Source: Polynucleobacter brandtiae
GTDB lineage: Bacteria; Pseudomonadota; Gammaproteobacteria; Burkholderiales; Burkholderiaceae
Direction: 5' to 3'
Assembly (NCBI RefSeq): GCF_002797575.1
Contig: NZ_PGTX01000001.1
Span: forward strand, 372,001-436,000
Length of the DNA: 64,000 nucleotides
Shown here: in pieces, positions 15,090 to 22,993 of the stretch
Numbering within the stretch: position 1 is the stretch's first letter
Layout: each line of letters starts with the position of its first letter
Position numbers and translations under genes: made by a program
The notes under the pieces: generated by a model
Seen by the model: the letters and a program-made list of their open reading frames with translations, nothing else
Told to the model about the DNA's origin: nothing
Database searches by the model: none

Positions 15090-17164
15090 ACCATATCGAC
15101 TACCCGACAGTCACTACACATTTTCAAACGCTCTAGTGCCTCACCTGAGAAGGCGCTGTGGGCACCCAACTTGATCAGCATTAAATCGATCATTTTTGAA
15201 GTACCAAATACCTTGCCGCAACTGACGCAGTGAAAAGGCTTGGTCTCGTTGATTTCTACTTTCTGCTTACGTTGCTCCACAGTTAATAGGCGTGGCGCCA
15301 GCACTAAAGCTTGTTCAGGACAAGTTTGAACACAAATACCGCATTGCACACACTGCTTTTCAATAAAGGATAGTTTGGGTTCATCTAAGTTATCCAATAG
15401 CGCCCCTTCAGGGCAGCTACCAACACAAGACATGCACAGGGTGCAGGCATCTTGGTTAATCTTCAGTCCGCCTAAGAAGGAAGAGGATGGCAACACTACT
15501 CCCGCTGCAGGTAAGGGTGTTTTAGCCTGTTTTTGCAAATGCTCCAACACGGCCTCTATCGTTTCACGCTTTTGGTTACCCAAGCCAAAGCTGGCGGGAG
15601 AACAAACCGCTGGTAATGGGCCGCGCTGCCGCAACTTAGCCATCGCCGAAGAAACAGTTTGCAGATCATGAATTGAGTCAAGCTGAATCAAAGCAATTCT
15701 GCTGTCAAAGCCATAGGCGGCCAAGATTGCGTTACCAAGAGCGCATTGCTCTTCTAGGGCAGCCCGGTAAGACGGATCCTCGTCGCCAGTAAGCAACAAA
15801 ATCACTTCACCAAAGCCATAGGCTAGTGCGCCCAGCCAAAGATCCAATCCTGTTGAGGCAATATGCTCAATACCATAAGGTAGTACATAGGATGGCAGGC
15901 CATCAAACTGTTTTGGGCGAAGATGCGCAGAACGCCCCAAAGAGTCCATTAACTGCGTGCCCACCGTGAGTGTATGCAAGAGCAAGGAGGGGGTAACCGC
16001 TTGCTTAAACTTGGCACTCTCCGCCCCAAAAACATTAGCTAATAACTTCAATTCTTTGCCTTGGTGCGCAACACTAGGGTAGTTGTAGCGCATGGCACCA
16101 GATGGACAGACCGTCGCACATGCTCCACATCCCATACACAAGTTGGGATTTACCTCTACGCTACCTTGGCCGTTCTTAAATAGAGAGCTAATGGCACCGG
16201 TAGAGCAAGCGTCAATACAAGCGTTACACCCTACTTTGCCATTGCGGCCATGAGCACAGACTTTTTGGTCATATGCAAAATATTTTGGCTTTTCAAACTC
16301 GCCTACTAAAGCCAATAGCTGATTGGCAACCAATGCTTGCTTTAGCGGATCTGGACCAGGCGCAAAGTATCCTTGCGGGGTTTGGCTCATTCGCATCTGT
16401 GGATTAATGCGCAAATCCATAATCACATCAAATTCAGAGCTACGTTTGCGATCTACGCGATCAAATGCGATTGCGCCGATGCCAGCGCAGGCAGTTACGC
16501 AAGCACGATGAGACTTGCATTTGTCCAAATTAATCTGGAATGCGTCATCGATCGCGCCCTCAGGACAAACCTCGACGCAGGCTCCACAGCGGGTACACAT
16601 TTCTGGGTCAATGGGGTTTTGTAATTCCCAATCCACAGCAAACTGCCCAAGGTAACCGTCTAATTTTGTCACCGCGCCCGTATAAGTCGGGAAATTTCTG
16701 GCAATAGGCAATGCGCCAGGCTCAGTGCACAGAACTGACACATCTAATGAACTACTCAGTTTTTCAGCCCAGGATAAAGCTTGGTCTCCAGACCCAATGA
16801 TCAGTAAGCGTCCCTGGCTTTCGTAATTCACTACCGGAACTGGCTCTGCCTCTGGCATATCCGCCAAAGCCAATAGGGCTGAAATCTTTGGTCCAGAAAT
16901 TTTAGCCTCTTGCGTCCAGCCTGCAATTTCACGAATATTGACAAACCGTAAGGGGGCAACCAAGGCCTTTTCAGATTGCTCTGCTAACTCACTAAACAAG
17001 GCGCTCTCCTGGGTACAGGCAATGATCAATTCCTCATCACCATTCATGGCTTTCATCGCCAAACCCACTTCTTGTCTACACAAAGCAGTGTGAATCGGCA
17101 TACCCAAGACCTTGGAATCCAGAGGCATGGTGCCATTACAGTTGCAAACTAATTTTTGACTCAT
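15077..17164 (-). CDS. Polyferredoxin (4Fe-4S) of the formate dehydrogenase cluster
   Basis: A 695-residue cytoplasmic electron carrier. The first 180 residues resemble a nucleotide/flavin-binding region (RLLIIGSGDQALSWAEKL). Cysteine groups follow: CTRCGACVEVCPEGAI near 190, an incomplete CVTAC near 220, CNACIDACSTGAI near 313, CMGCGACATVCPSGAM near 345, CTLCMSCVGSCPEGAL near 572 and CVQCGICVQTCPEQAL near 605. The C terminus holds a zinc-ribbon-like CVSC...CSDC pair. This large ferredoxin family is commonly found beside fdh genes in betaproteobacteria; its partner is not established. The ATG at 17164 has AGAAG upstream and is preferred over the adjacent TTG. Confidence 0.88.
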   Translation of the reverse strand: MSQKLVCNCNGTMPLDSKVLGMPIHTALCRQEVGLAMKAMNGDEELIIACTQESALFSELAEQSEKALVAPLRFVNIREIAGWTQEAKISGPKISALLALADMPEAEPVPVVNYESQGRLLIIGSGDQALSWAEKLSSSLDVSVLCTEPGALPIARNFPTYTGAVTKLDGYLGQFAVDWELQNPIDPEMCTRCGACVEVCPEGAIDDAFQINLDKCKSHRACVTACAGIGAIAFDRVDRKRSSEFDVIMDLRINPQMRMSQTPQGYFAPGPDPLKQALVANQLLALVGEFEKPKYFAYDQKVCAHGRNGKVGCNACIDACSTGAISSLFKNGQGSVEVNPNLCMGCGACATVCPSGAMRYNYPSVAHQGKELKLLANVFGAESAKFKQAVTPSLLLHTLTVGTQLMDSLGRSAHLRPKQFDGLPSYVLPYGIEHIASTGLDLWLGALAYGFGEVILLLTGDEDPSYRAALEEQCALGNAILAAYGFDSRIALIQLDSIHDLQTVSSAMAKLRQRGPLPAVCSPASFGLGNQKRETIEAVLEHLQKQAKTPLPAAGVVLPSSSFLGGLKINQDACTLCMSCVGSCPEGALLDNLDEPKLSFIEKQCVQCGICVQTCPEQALVLAPRLLTVEQRKQKVEINETKPFHCVSCGKVFGTSKMIDLMLIKLGAHSAFSGEALERLKMCSDCRVVDMVNKE

Positions 17165-17175
17165 CAATATTCTTC

Positions 17176-17769
17176 TTAACTAATCTTCTTATCCGCGGGG
17201 ATTAAATCGGGAACAACTACCCCGCCGCTAACAGGGGAATGTGTGGATGTTATATCAGTCTGCGCGGATGGGGGCAAGATAGCCTCACTTGACTCAGATG
17301 CTGGTATTGAAGATGCCACCTTAGCATCATCAAACTGATTGATATCCACAGCACTCTGAGCACTCCTAGAGTCGTCAGTATCTTTACGGAAGATATTGAG
17401 CATGTCTGATTGCACCATCCGCTTGAGCATTTCCAATGGAATGGGGTCTGGCTTGGAATAGTCGTCAATGTAAATGTCTAAACCATCCATCACGTTAAAG
17501 TGTGGATCGGAAAACATTTTCTTCATAGCGGCTTGTTGAACGGCTGGATCGACGCTGGGATCCATAAATGCTGAAAAATCAGGGGCAAAACGATCCATTT
17601 TGTCCGCATCCTCTAAGGTCATTGGAGCTGCTGTTTCTTGCGGTTCAGCAGAATCAGTCACTACCGAGGGCACGCTGACTGGCTCAACCTGAGGCACAGC
17701 CTTCTTTTCAGGCTCGAGTTGCTCCCCCGATTTGCGACGCGACCAGCGACTTAAAAAACCATCCGCCAT
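17176..17769 (-). CDS. DUF3306 domain protein
   Basis: A protein of about 197 residues beginning MADGFLSRWSRRKSGE, the typical N terminus of DUF3306. The conserved core follows after a Pro/Glu-rich linker: DKMDRFAPDFSAFMDPSVDPAVQQAAMKKMFSDPHFNVMDGLDIYIDDY (quoted in part: MFSDPHFNVMDGLDIY). The C-terminal third is low-complexity and acidic. Function is unknown. The family occurs with DUF3305 and fdh clusters. The ATG at 17769 shares one base with the stop of the DUF3305 gene (TGATG) and is preferred over a longer frame starting at 17868. Confidence 0.85.
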   Translation of the reverse strand: MADGFLSRWSRRKSGEQLEPEKKAVPQVEPVSVPSVVTDSAEPQETAAPMTLEDADKMDRFAPDFSAFMDPSVDPAVQQAAMKKMFSDPHFNVMDGLDIYIDDYSKPDPIPLEMLKRMVQSDMLNIFRKDTDDSRSAQSAVDINQFDDAKVASSIPASESSEAILPPSAQTDITSTHSPVSGGVVVPDLIPADKKIS

Positions 17770-18308
17770 CAGTCCTCTGCCGAGCGATCGGCACCCCTGA
17801 ATGATGCTGGACGATGACGTTTTTTTGGCTCCGGCCGGTAATGCTCGCTGACATACTCCTCCAGCCATGAAGCATGTTCTGCGCTAAGAGGCACGTTGTC
17901 GACTGATTCTCCGCCGTCTAATAAGCGCCCTGCTTCGTTGTAGCTGACACAAATGCGATGAGGTATGGCAAAGGTAGGCTCTGATTTGGCAAGCTCAATG
18001 GATTGGGCGTCTACGTAGCGCTCAATATCTTCCTCCAGGCGCCACATGACAAACCAACATGGTTTTTCCGAAGAGAGATTTAGGTAATAACCCTCCGCCT
18101 CATCTGGAAAGAGGTTTAACTCATAGCCCGTAAAAAGCCAAGACTCCCCCTGCTCATCACGCCCTAAAAACTGGCCAGAAATTTGATTGGACGGATTGCC
18201 TTCAGTCGTAAACTCTCCAAAATCAGGCAGCACCTCCTGCGGCGCCCAACGAAAGGTAATCCAAGGGTTATCAATAAACTGCTTACGCATCAGCACTGCA
18301 AATCGCAT
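17769..18308 (-). CDS. DUF3305 domain protein
   Basis: A 179-residue protein containing the DUF3305 region: NPWITFRWAPQEVLPD, GQFLGRDEQGESWLFTGYELNLF, and SSEKPCWFVMWRLEED. These are hallmarks of the family as I remember it. The C-terminal tail (YRPEPKKRHRPASFRG) is basic. No signal peptide or membrane segment is visible, so it is probably cytoplasmic. Function is unknown. The tight coupling to DUF3306 and position between mrp and the polyferredoxin gene suggest a role in formate dehydrogenase maturation or electron transfer, by inference. Confidence 0.85.
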   Translation of the reverse strand: MRFAVLMRKQFIDNPWITFRWAPQEVLPDFGEFTTEGNPSNQISGQFLGRDEQGESWLFTGYELNLFPDEAEGYYLNLSSEKPCWFVMWRLEEDIERYVDAQSIELAKSEPTFAIPHRICVSYNEAGRLLDGGESVDNVPLSAEHASWLEEYVSEHYRPEPKKRHRPASFRGADRSAED

Positions 18309-18314
18309 ATAGCC

Positions 18315-19403
18315 TTAAGTATTCTGAATAACGATGCTCGGAAATTTACTGCTCATGTCTTTTGAAAGGCTGGCTACCTTAATGGCAACGCGTCTTGCAA
18401 CCGCTTTGTAGATGTCACTAATGACCCCATCAGGGTCAGCCACTACAGTAGGTCGGCCCGCATCTGCATGCTCGCGTATAGATAAGTTCAGAGGCAAAGC
18501 TCCCAAGAAATCAGCGCCATACTCTTGACACATCTTTTCCCCACCACCAGAGCCAAATATGTGCTCCTCGTGCCCGCAACTCGGACACACATAGGTGCTC
18601 ATATTTTCAATAATCCCGATAATAGGAACTCCGACTTTATCGAACATCTTTAAACCCTTGCGCGCATCCAATAGCGCGATGTCTTGCGGAGTGGTCACGA
18701 TCACTGCACCTGTCACTGGAACCTTTTGGGCTAGGGTTAGCTGAATATCTCCGGTGCCTGGTGGCATATCCACAATCAAATAGTCCAAGTCGCGCCAGCG
18801 TGTTTGACGTAATAGCTGCTCTAGCGCAGAGGTAACCATCGGGCCACGCCACACCATTGGCGCATCATCATCAATCAGAAAGCCAATCGAGCTCGCTTGA
18901 AGTCCGTGACCCTGCATAGGTTCAATCGTATTTTCTTCAATGGACTCTGGTCTACCAGTAATGCCCAGCATCATTGGCTGACTAGGTCCATAGATGTCTG
19001 CATCCAGCATGCCTACTTGGGCACCCTCGGCTGCTAGGGCTAAAGCAAGGTTCACTGCAGTAGTCGATTTACCAACACCGCCCTTACCGCTAGCCACCGC
19101 AATAATATTTTTTACGCCTGGCAATAACTTCACGCCACGCTGTACTGCATGGGCCACAATTTGACTACTCACGTTCACACTGACATTTTTAACATCGGGT
19201 AAATCACGCAGCACACCAATCACCGATTTGCGGATGGAATCAAATTGACTTTTAGCAGGATAAGCCAAGACGATATCAAGAGTGACATCACCCCCCTCTA
19301 CGCGTAAATTTTTTACGCTTTTTGCCGTCACAAAATCTAATTGCGTATTTGGATCGATCAGACCCTTTAATGCCGCTTGAATAATTTCTACAGTAACCGC
19401 CAC
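18315..19403 (-). CDS. mrp: Mrp/ApbC family iron-sulfur cluster carrier ATPase
   Basis: A 362-residue P-loop ATPase. An N-terminal MIP18/DUF59-like domain (about residues 5-80) is followed by the deviant Walker A VASGKGGVGKST near residue 105, Walker B YLIVDMPPGTGDIQLT, and the cluster-binding CPSC in STYVCPSCGHEEHIFGSGGG. Mrp proteins bind and transfer [4Fe-4S] clusters to apo-proteins. The start codon is GTG with AGGAG seven bases upstream. It is the first gene of the run leading to the formate dehydrogenase genes, which need many clusters, although mrp is also a general housekeeping gene. Confidence 0.94.
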   Translation of the reverse strand: MAVTVEIIQAALKGLIDPNTQLDFVTAKSVKNLRVEGGDVTLDIVLAYPAKSQFDSIRKSVIGVLRDLPDVKNVSVNVSSQIVAHAVQRGVKLLPGVKNIIAVASGKGGVGKSTTAVNLALALAAEGAQVGMLDADIYGPSQPMMLGITGRPESIEENTIEPMQGHGLQASSIGFLIDDDAPMVWRGPMVTSALEQLLRQTRWRDLDYLIVDMPPGTGDIQLTLAQKVPVTGAVIVTTPQDIALLDARKGLKMFDKVGVPIIGIIENMSTYVCPSCGHEEHIFGSGGGEKMCQEYGADFLGALPLNLSIREHADAGRPTVVADPDGVISDIYKAVARRVAIKVASLSKDMSSKFPSIVIQNT

Positions 19404-19544
19404 TGATGTCTCCTATGACAAACATGCCCCGAGGGGATTCTTAAGATGCTCTATTGAAATGGAATACATACAACAAAATTGCGCTTAGCTTAACCGCACC
19501 CAGATAAAGCTGCCCGAAGGTGTGGCAATTAAATACATTGAACC

Positions 19545-19739
19545 TTATTGAACTACCGGAAACCCAGCCTCTGTGACGATCTGGGTTAGCAATTGCGCTG
19601 CCAGTACAGACTGAATGCTGACTAACTGGGTAGTAAGATCAACCTCTACTACAGCCTGAGGGTCTTGCGCTTGAATAGCTCGGGTAACCGCATTTACACA
19701 ACCGCCACAAGTCATTCCTGAAGCCTTAAGTTTGATCAT
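19545..19739 (-). CDS. Heavy-metal-associated (HMA) domain protein, CopZ-like
   Basis: A 64-residue protein consisting of one HMA fold with the metal site GMTCGGC near the N terminus and the AGFPVVQ end of the last strand. Such proteins carry Cu(I), or another soft metal, to a P-type ATPase. The divergently oriented copper ATPase gene begins 71 bases away, which supports a copper chaperone role. No metal-responsive regulator gene lies nearby. Confidence 0.88.
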   Translation of the reverse strand: MIKLKASGMTCGGCVNAVTRAIQAQDPQAVVEVDLTTQLVSIQSVLAAQLLTQIVTEAGFPVVQ

Positions 19740-19810
19740 TCTGCCCTTTTATCTGTCTGGGAAATGCTAAAAATGCGTTATTTGAGTCCATACTAGAGAT
19801 TATCTTCTAT

Positions 19811-22156
19811 ATGAACCAAGCAGAGCATACAAATTCAGAATTCTTCACCCTTGATATTGGAGGCATGACCTGTGCTTCCTGCGTCAGTCGGGTTGAGAAG
19901 GCTTTATTAAAAATTCCAGGGGTAGAGGCCGCTAGCGTCAATCTAGCGACTGAACAGGCCAGAATACGCATTCAGAGGGGCTCGATCAAACTGCCAGAAA
20001 TCATCAGTCTGGTTCAAAAGACTGGCTATGAGGCTAAAGAGAGCGCGCCGGCCGGCAATATAGGCCAAGGGGAAGCAAAGACTACAAAGTCACTTTGGGC
20101 TTCAGATGGCCTTGGCAGAGTCTTGCTAGGCTTTCTACTTTCAGCGCCACTGGCCCTACCAATGCTAATAATGCCCCTAGGTTTTCATTGGTCATTACCC
20201 GGCTGGTGGCAATTTGCCTTGGCTACTCCAGTGCAATTTGTACTGGGTTGGCGTTTTTACAAAGCTGGCTATCAATCCCTAATGGCTGGTGCCGGCAATA
20301 TGGATTTATTGGTAGCACTAGGAACAAGTGCAGCGTATGGACTGAGTCTTTATTTGCTCATGTCATCTAGTCATACGCATGAACTGTACTTTGAGGGCTC
20401 TGCCATCATTATCAGCATGGTGTTGTTAGGTAAATGGCTAGAGGCAAGGGCCAAAAAACAAACTAGTGAAGCAATTCGGGCACTTCAAAAACTATGGCCC
20501 GAGCACGCAAAAGTACTCCGTCAAACGTTTGAGCTACCAAGTGGTAGTGGTAGTGGTAGTGGTAGTGCCAGCATTAAGTCAGATCAATATCGTGATCTGC
20601 CTCTGAGTCAAGTACTTCCAGGCGACCGAGTATTTATTCTTCCCGGTGAGCGCATTCCGGTGGATGGCATCATTATTTCTGGCACTAGTCATATTGACGA
20701 AGCTCTACTCACAGGTGAAAGTGAGCCAGTTAAAAAGTGTATCGGCAACCAGGTAATTGGCGGCGCTCTGAATGGGGAAGGCGCTCTCATCGTGGTCGCA
20801 CAAGCAGTCGGAATTGAAAGTGTGCTGTCACAAATCATTCGCTTAGTTGAAGAAGCGCAAACGCAAAAAGCCCCGATTCAAAAACTCGTTGATCAAGTCA
20901 GTGCTATTTTCGTACCTACCGTCATTCTTTTGGCAGTACTAACGGGAATTGGAAACTGGCTTTACCTAGATTCAGTATCAATTGCCTTATTGCGAGCTGT
21001 CTCTGTTTTGGTAATTGCCTGTCCCTGCGCTCTAGGCTTGGCAACGCCAGCTGCCATCATGGCTGGGACGGGTATCGCAGCGAAGTTTGGCATTCTGATC
21101 AAAGACCCGCAGGTCCTAGAGCTTTCCCATTGCTTAGATATCGTCGCATTTGATAAAACAGGCACACTGACTGCTGGTAAGCCTAGACTGATTCATTTCC
21201 TGCCATTTGATTTAGCACTCAACAATCCAAATGATATTTTAGCGACCGCAGCGAGCCTGCAGTTGGGAAGCGAACATCCCTTAGCAAAAGCACTAATTGA
21301 TTATGCAAAAGATCAGCAGGCACTTCTCATCTCCGTTACCAACAATATGGCACTACCAGGCATCGGAGTAGAGGGCATACCAATCTCAGGATTTTTTGCA
21401 AACCATCGCCTGCGCATACAGAGTATTAACTCCTTAGAGGGCACTCCTGAATTTCAGAGAATTCTCGAAAAGGCACAACCCTACTTTGATCAGGGACAAA
21501 CGGTTTCAGTGCTAATGGACTTAGGCTCACATGCTGATGTTGTTATTGCTACTACTGCTGTCGATGTTGCTATTCCAGTTGCTTTGTTTGCTTTTGGCGA
21601 TGAACTCAAGCCCGGATCAACGCAGGCTGTGACTGCATTAAAAGCCTTAGGCATTCGTACTGTCATGATCTCTGGTGATAACTTGGCGGCCGCCACTCGA
21701 GTAGGTCAAGCGATTGGAGTCGATGAAGTATTTGCGCAAATTATGCCAAGTAAGAAAGCAGAAATTATTCAACAACTACAGACCAACATTGCGGGCAATA
21801 AACATTACGTCGCAATGATCGGCGATGGTGTCAATGATGCCCCTGCATTAGCCATTGCCGATGTTGGTATGGCTATGTCGACTGGCACTGATGTAGCGAT
21901 GCAGGCAGCAGGCATTACCTTAATGCGAGGTGATCCCGGCCTGGTTGCGGATGCTATTGAGATCTCCAAAAAGACCTGGAATAAGATTCGTCAAAATTTA
22001 TTTTGGGCATTTGCCTTCAACACAATCGGCATTCCGATGGCGGCACTGGGATACCTGTCACCGATGCTCGCTGGCAGTGCGATGGCCCTTTCCAGCTTTT
22101 GTGTTTTGAGTAACGCACTACTTTTAAAACGCTGGCACCCTAGACATTATTTTTGA
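19811..22156 (+). CDS. copA: Copper-translocating P1B-type ATPase
   Basis: A 781-residue inner-membrane pump that exports Cu(I) using ATP. One N-terminal HMA domain has GMTCASC near residue 20. Then come the transmembrane helices, actuator motif LLTGESEP near 300, the intramembrane metal site CPC (VIACPCALGLATPAA) near 405, phosphorylation motif DKTGTLT near 447, nucleotide-binding SEHPLAKAL near 490, and GDGVNDAPALA near 670. A Ser-Gly repeat around residues 243-252 is encoded by a 6-bp microsatellite. The last ten bases overlap the end of the convergent DUF3047 gene. Confidence 0.95.
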   Translation: MNQAEHTNSEFFTLDIGGMTCASCVSRVEKALLKIPGVEAASVNLATEQARIRIQRGSIKLPEIISLVQKTGYEAKESAPAGNIGQGEAKTTKSLWASDGLGRVLLGFLLSAPLALPMLIMPLGFHWSLPGWWQFALATPVQFVLGWRFYKAGYQSLMAGAGNMDLLVALGTSAAYGLSLYLLMSSSHTHELYFEGSAIIISMVLLGKWLEARAKKQTSEAIRALQKLWPEHAKVLRQTFELPSGSGSGSGSASIKSDQYRDLPLSQVLPGDRVFILPGERIPVDGIIISGTSHIDEALLTGESEPVKKCIGNQVIGGALNGEGALIVVAQAVGIESVLSQIIRLVEEAQTQKAPIQKLVDQVSAIFVPTVILLAVLTGIGNWLYLDSVSIALLRAVSVLVIACPCALGLATPAAIMAGTGIAAKFGILIKDPQVLELSHCLDIVAFDKTGTLTAGKPRLIHFLPFDLALNNPNDILATAASLQLGSEHPLAKALIDYAKDQQALLISVTNNMALPGIGVEGIPISGFFANHRLRIQSINSLEGTPEFQRILEKAQPYFDQGQTVSVLMDLGSHADVVIATTAVDVAIPVALFAFGDELKPGSTQAVTALKALGIRTVMISGDNLAAATRVGQAIGVDEVFAQIMPSKKAEIIQQLQTNIAGNKHYVAMIGDGVNDAPALAIADVGMAMSTGTDVAMQAAGITLMRGDPGLVADAIEISKKTWNKIRQNLFWAFAFNTIGIPMAALGYLSPMLAGSAMALSSFCVLSNALLLKRWHPRHYF
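20540..20567 (+). repeat. 6-bp in-frame microsatellite in copA
   Basis: AGTGGT is repeated 4.7 times without a mismatch and encodes alternating Ser-Gly (SGSGSGSGS). It lies about 240 residues into the protein, between the cytoplasmic EAxRALQKL region and the rest of the actuator domain. Being a multiple of three, gain or loss of units would only lengthen or shorten a flexible linker. Confidence 0.95.
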
Positions 22157-22953
22157 ATCTTACGAATCAACTCAATATCGCCGTACAGTGCACGTGTTTC
22201 TGATTTGGTATTGTCTGTGTCGGTCAGCAAAGCAATCCCAATAACATTGCCTGGCGCTTCTCCATAAGCTTGCCTGTAATCAGCAGCCAAGTCCCGATCA
22301 TGCTTACGCCACTCCCCTAAGTTCTTCCAACCGGAGTCAACCACAATCATCTTGACTCGTGAGGTGTGCGCATTATCAAGTACGGCATTCGCTGGGTTTT
22401 TACCGGACCATATATACATCAGTGTGGCATAAGGCATTTCTTGCCCACTAATTAAATTAGCCATCTCAAAGTTCAGCTTTTCTTTTAATGAGAGTGCAGA
22501 TTTATTACCGTCAAAGGCTACTAATATTCTCAGCGGTGCGTCATCTTGCTGACTCTGCGCATTATCAGCTTGAGTAATTTCTTCTACTGCCTTCCACTCC
22601 CACTGTAACCAAAGATTTTGTGCCGAACGTGGACGCAACTTCACTACAAGACCGGAGGCAGATGTTTTGGAGCTCGCCGAGAGGACAGTTCTGCCCTGAT
22701 AGCTCTCTAAGCGATAGACGGTATTTTTCTTGTAGGGGGCAATACGATAGAAATTCCATCCACCGGGCATTCCCTCACGGGGCTTCTGGGCAGAAAATTT
22801 CGGTAAATCCTCTTGCGCAGGCAACTGATCCACATGAAGTGCCTGGCCTGACTCGTTTTCTATGGAATTACTAGTAAAACCCGCACAGCCCACCAGCCAT
22901 AACGTGGCAGCAATGCTGAGGATGAGGGGGTACTTTTTCAACATATTCGTCAT
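22147..22953 (-). CDS. DUF3047 domain lipoprotein
   Basis: A 268-residue protein with a lipoprotein signal (hydrophobic ILSIAATLWLV and lipobox LVGC near residue 23). The rest matches DUF3047: GGWNFYRIAPYKKNTVYRL near residue 66, LWLQWEWKAV, ILVAFDGNKS, and the strongly conserved ATLMYIWSGKNPANAVLDN with ARTSRVKMIVV-like sequence after it. Function is unknown; it should sit in the periplasm or outer membrane. A second ATG nine bases in (22944) is equally possible. It converges on copA and overlaps it by ten coding bases. Confidence 0.83.
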   Translation of the reverse strand: MTNMLKKYPLILSIAATLWLVGCAGFTSNSIENESGQALHVDQLPAQEDLPKFSAQKPREGMPGGWNFYRIAPYKKNTVYRLESYQGRTVLSASSKTSASGLVVKLRPRSAQNLWLQWEWKAVEEITQADNAQSQQDDAPLRILVAFDGNKSALSLKEKLNFEMANLISGQEMPYATLMYIWSGKNPANAVLDNAHTSRVKMIVVDSGWKNLGEWRKHDRDLAADYRQAYGEAPGNVIGIALLTDTDNTKSETRALYGDIELIRKIQK

Positions 22954-22993
22954 TGTCCCAAAGAATGGAGGGCAGTGCGTCTAAAATCACCCG

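Noticed and set aside
17770..17868. Longer N terminus for the DUF3306 protein
   Set aside because: It would overlap the DUF3305 gene by 100 bases; the family N terminus MADGFLSRW begins at 17769.
19740..19810. MerR/CueR-type copper promoter between the HMA gene and copA
   Set aside because: A TTGAGT element is present, but there is no convincing dyad with the long 19-20 base spacer, the -10 would run into the ATG, and no cueR gene is nearby.
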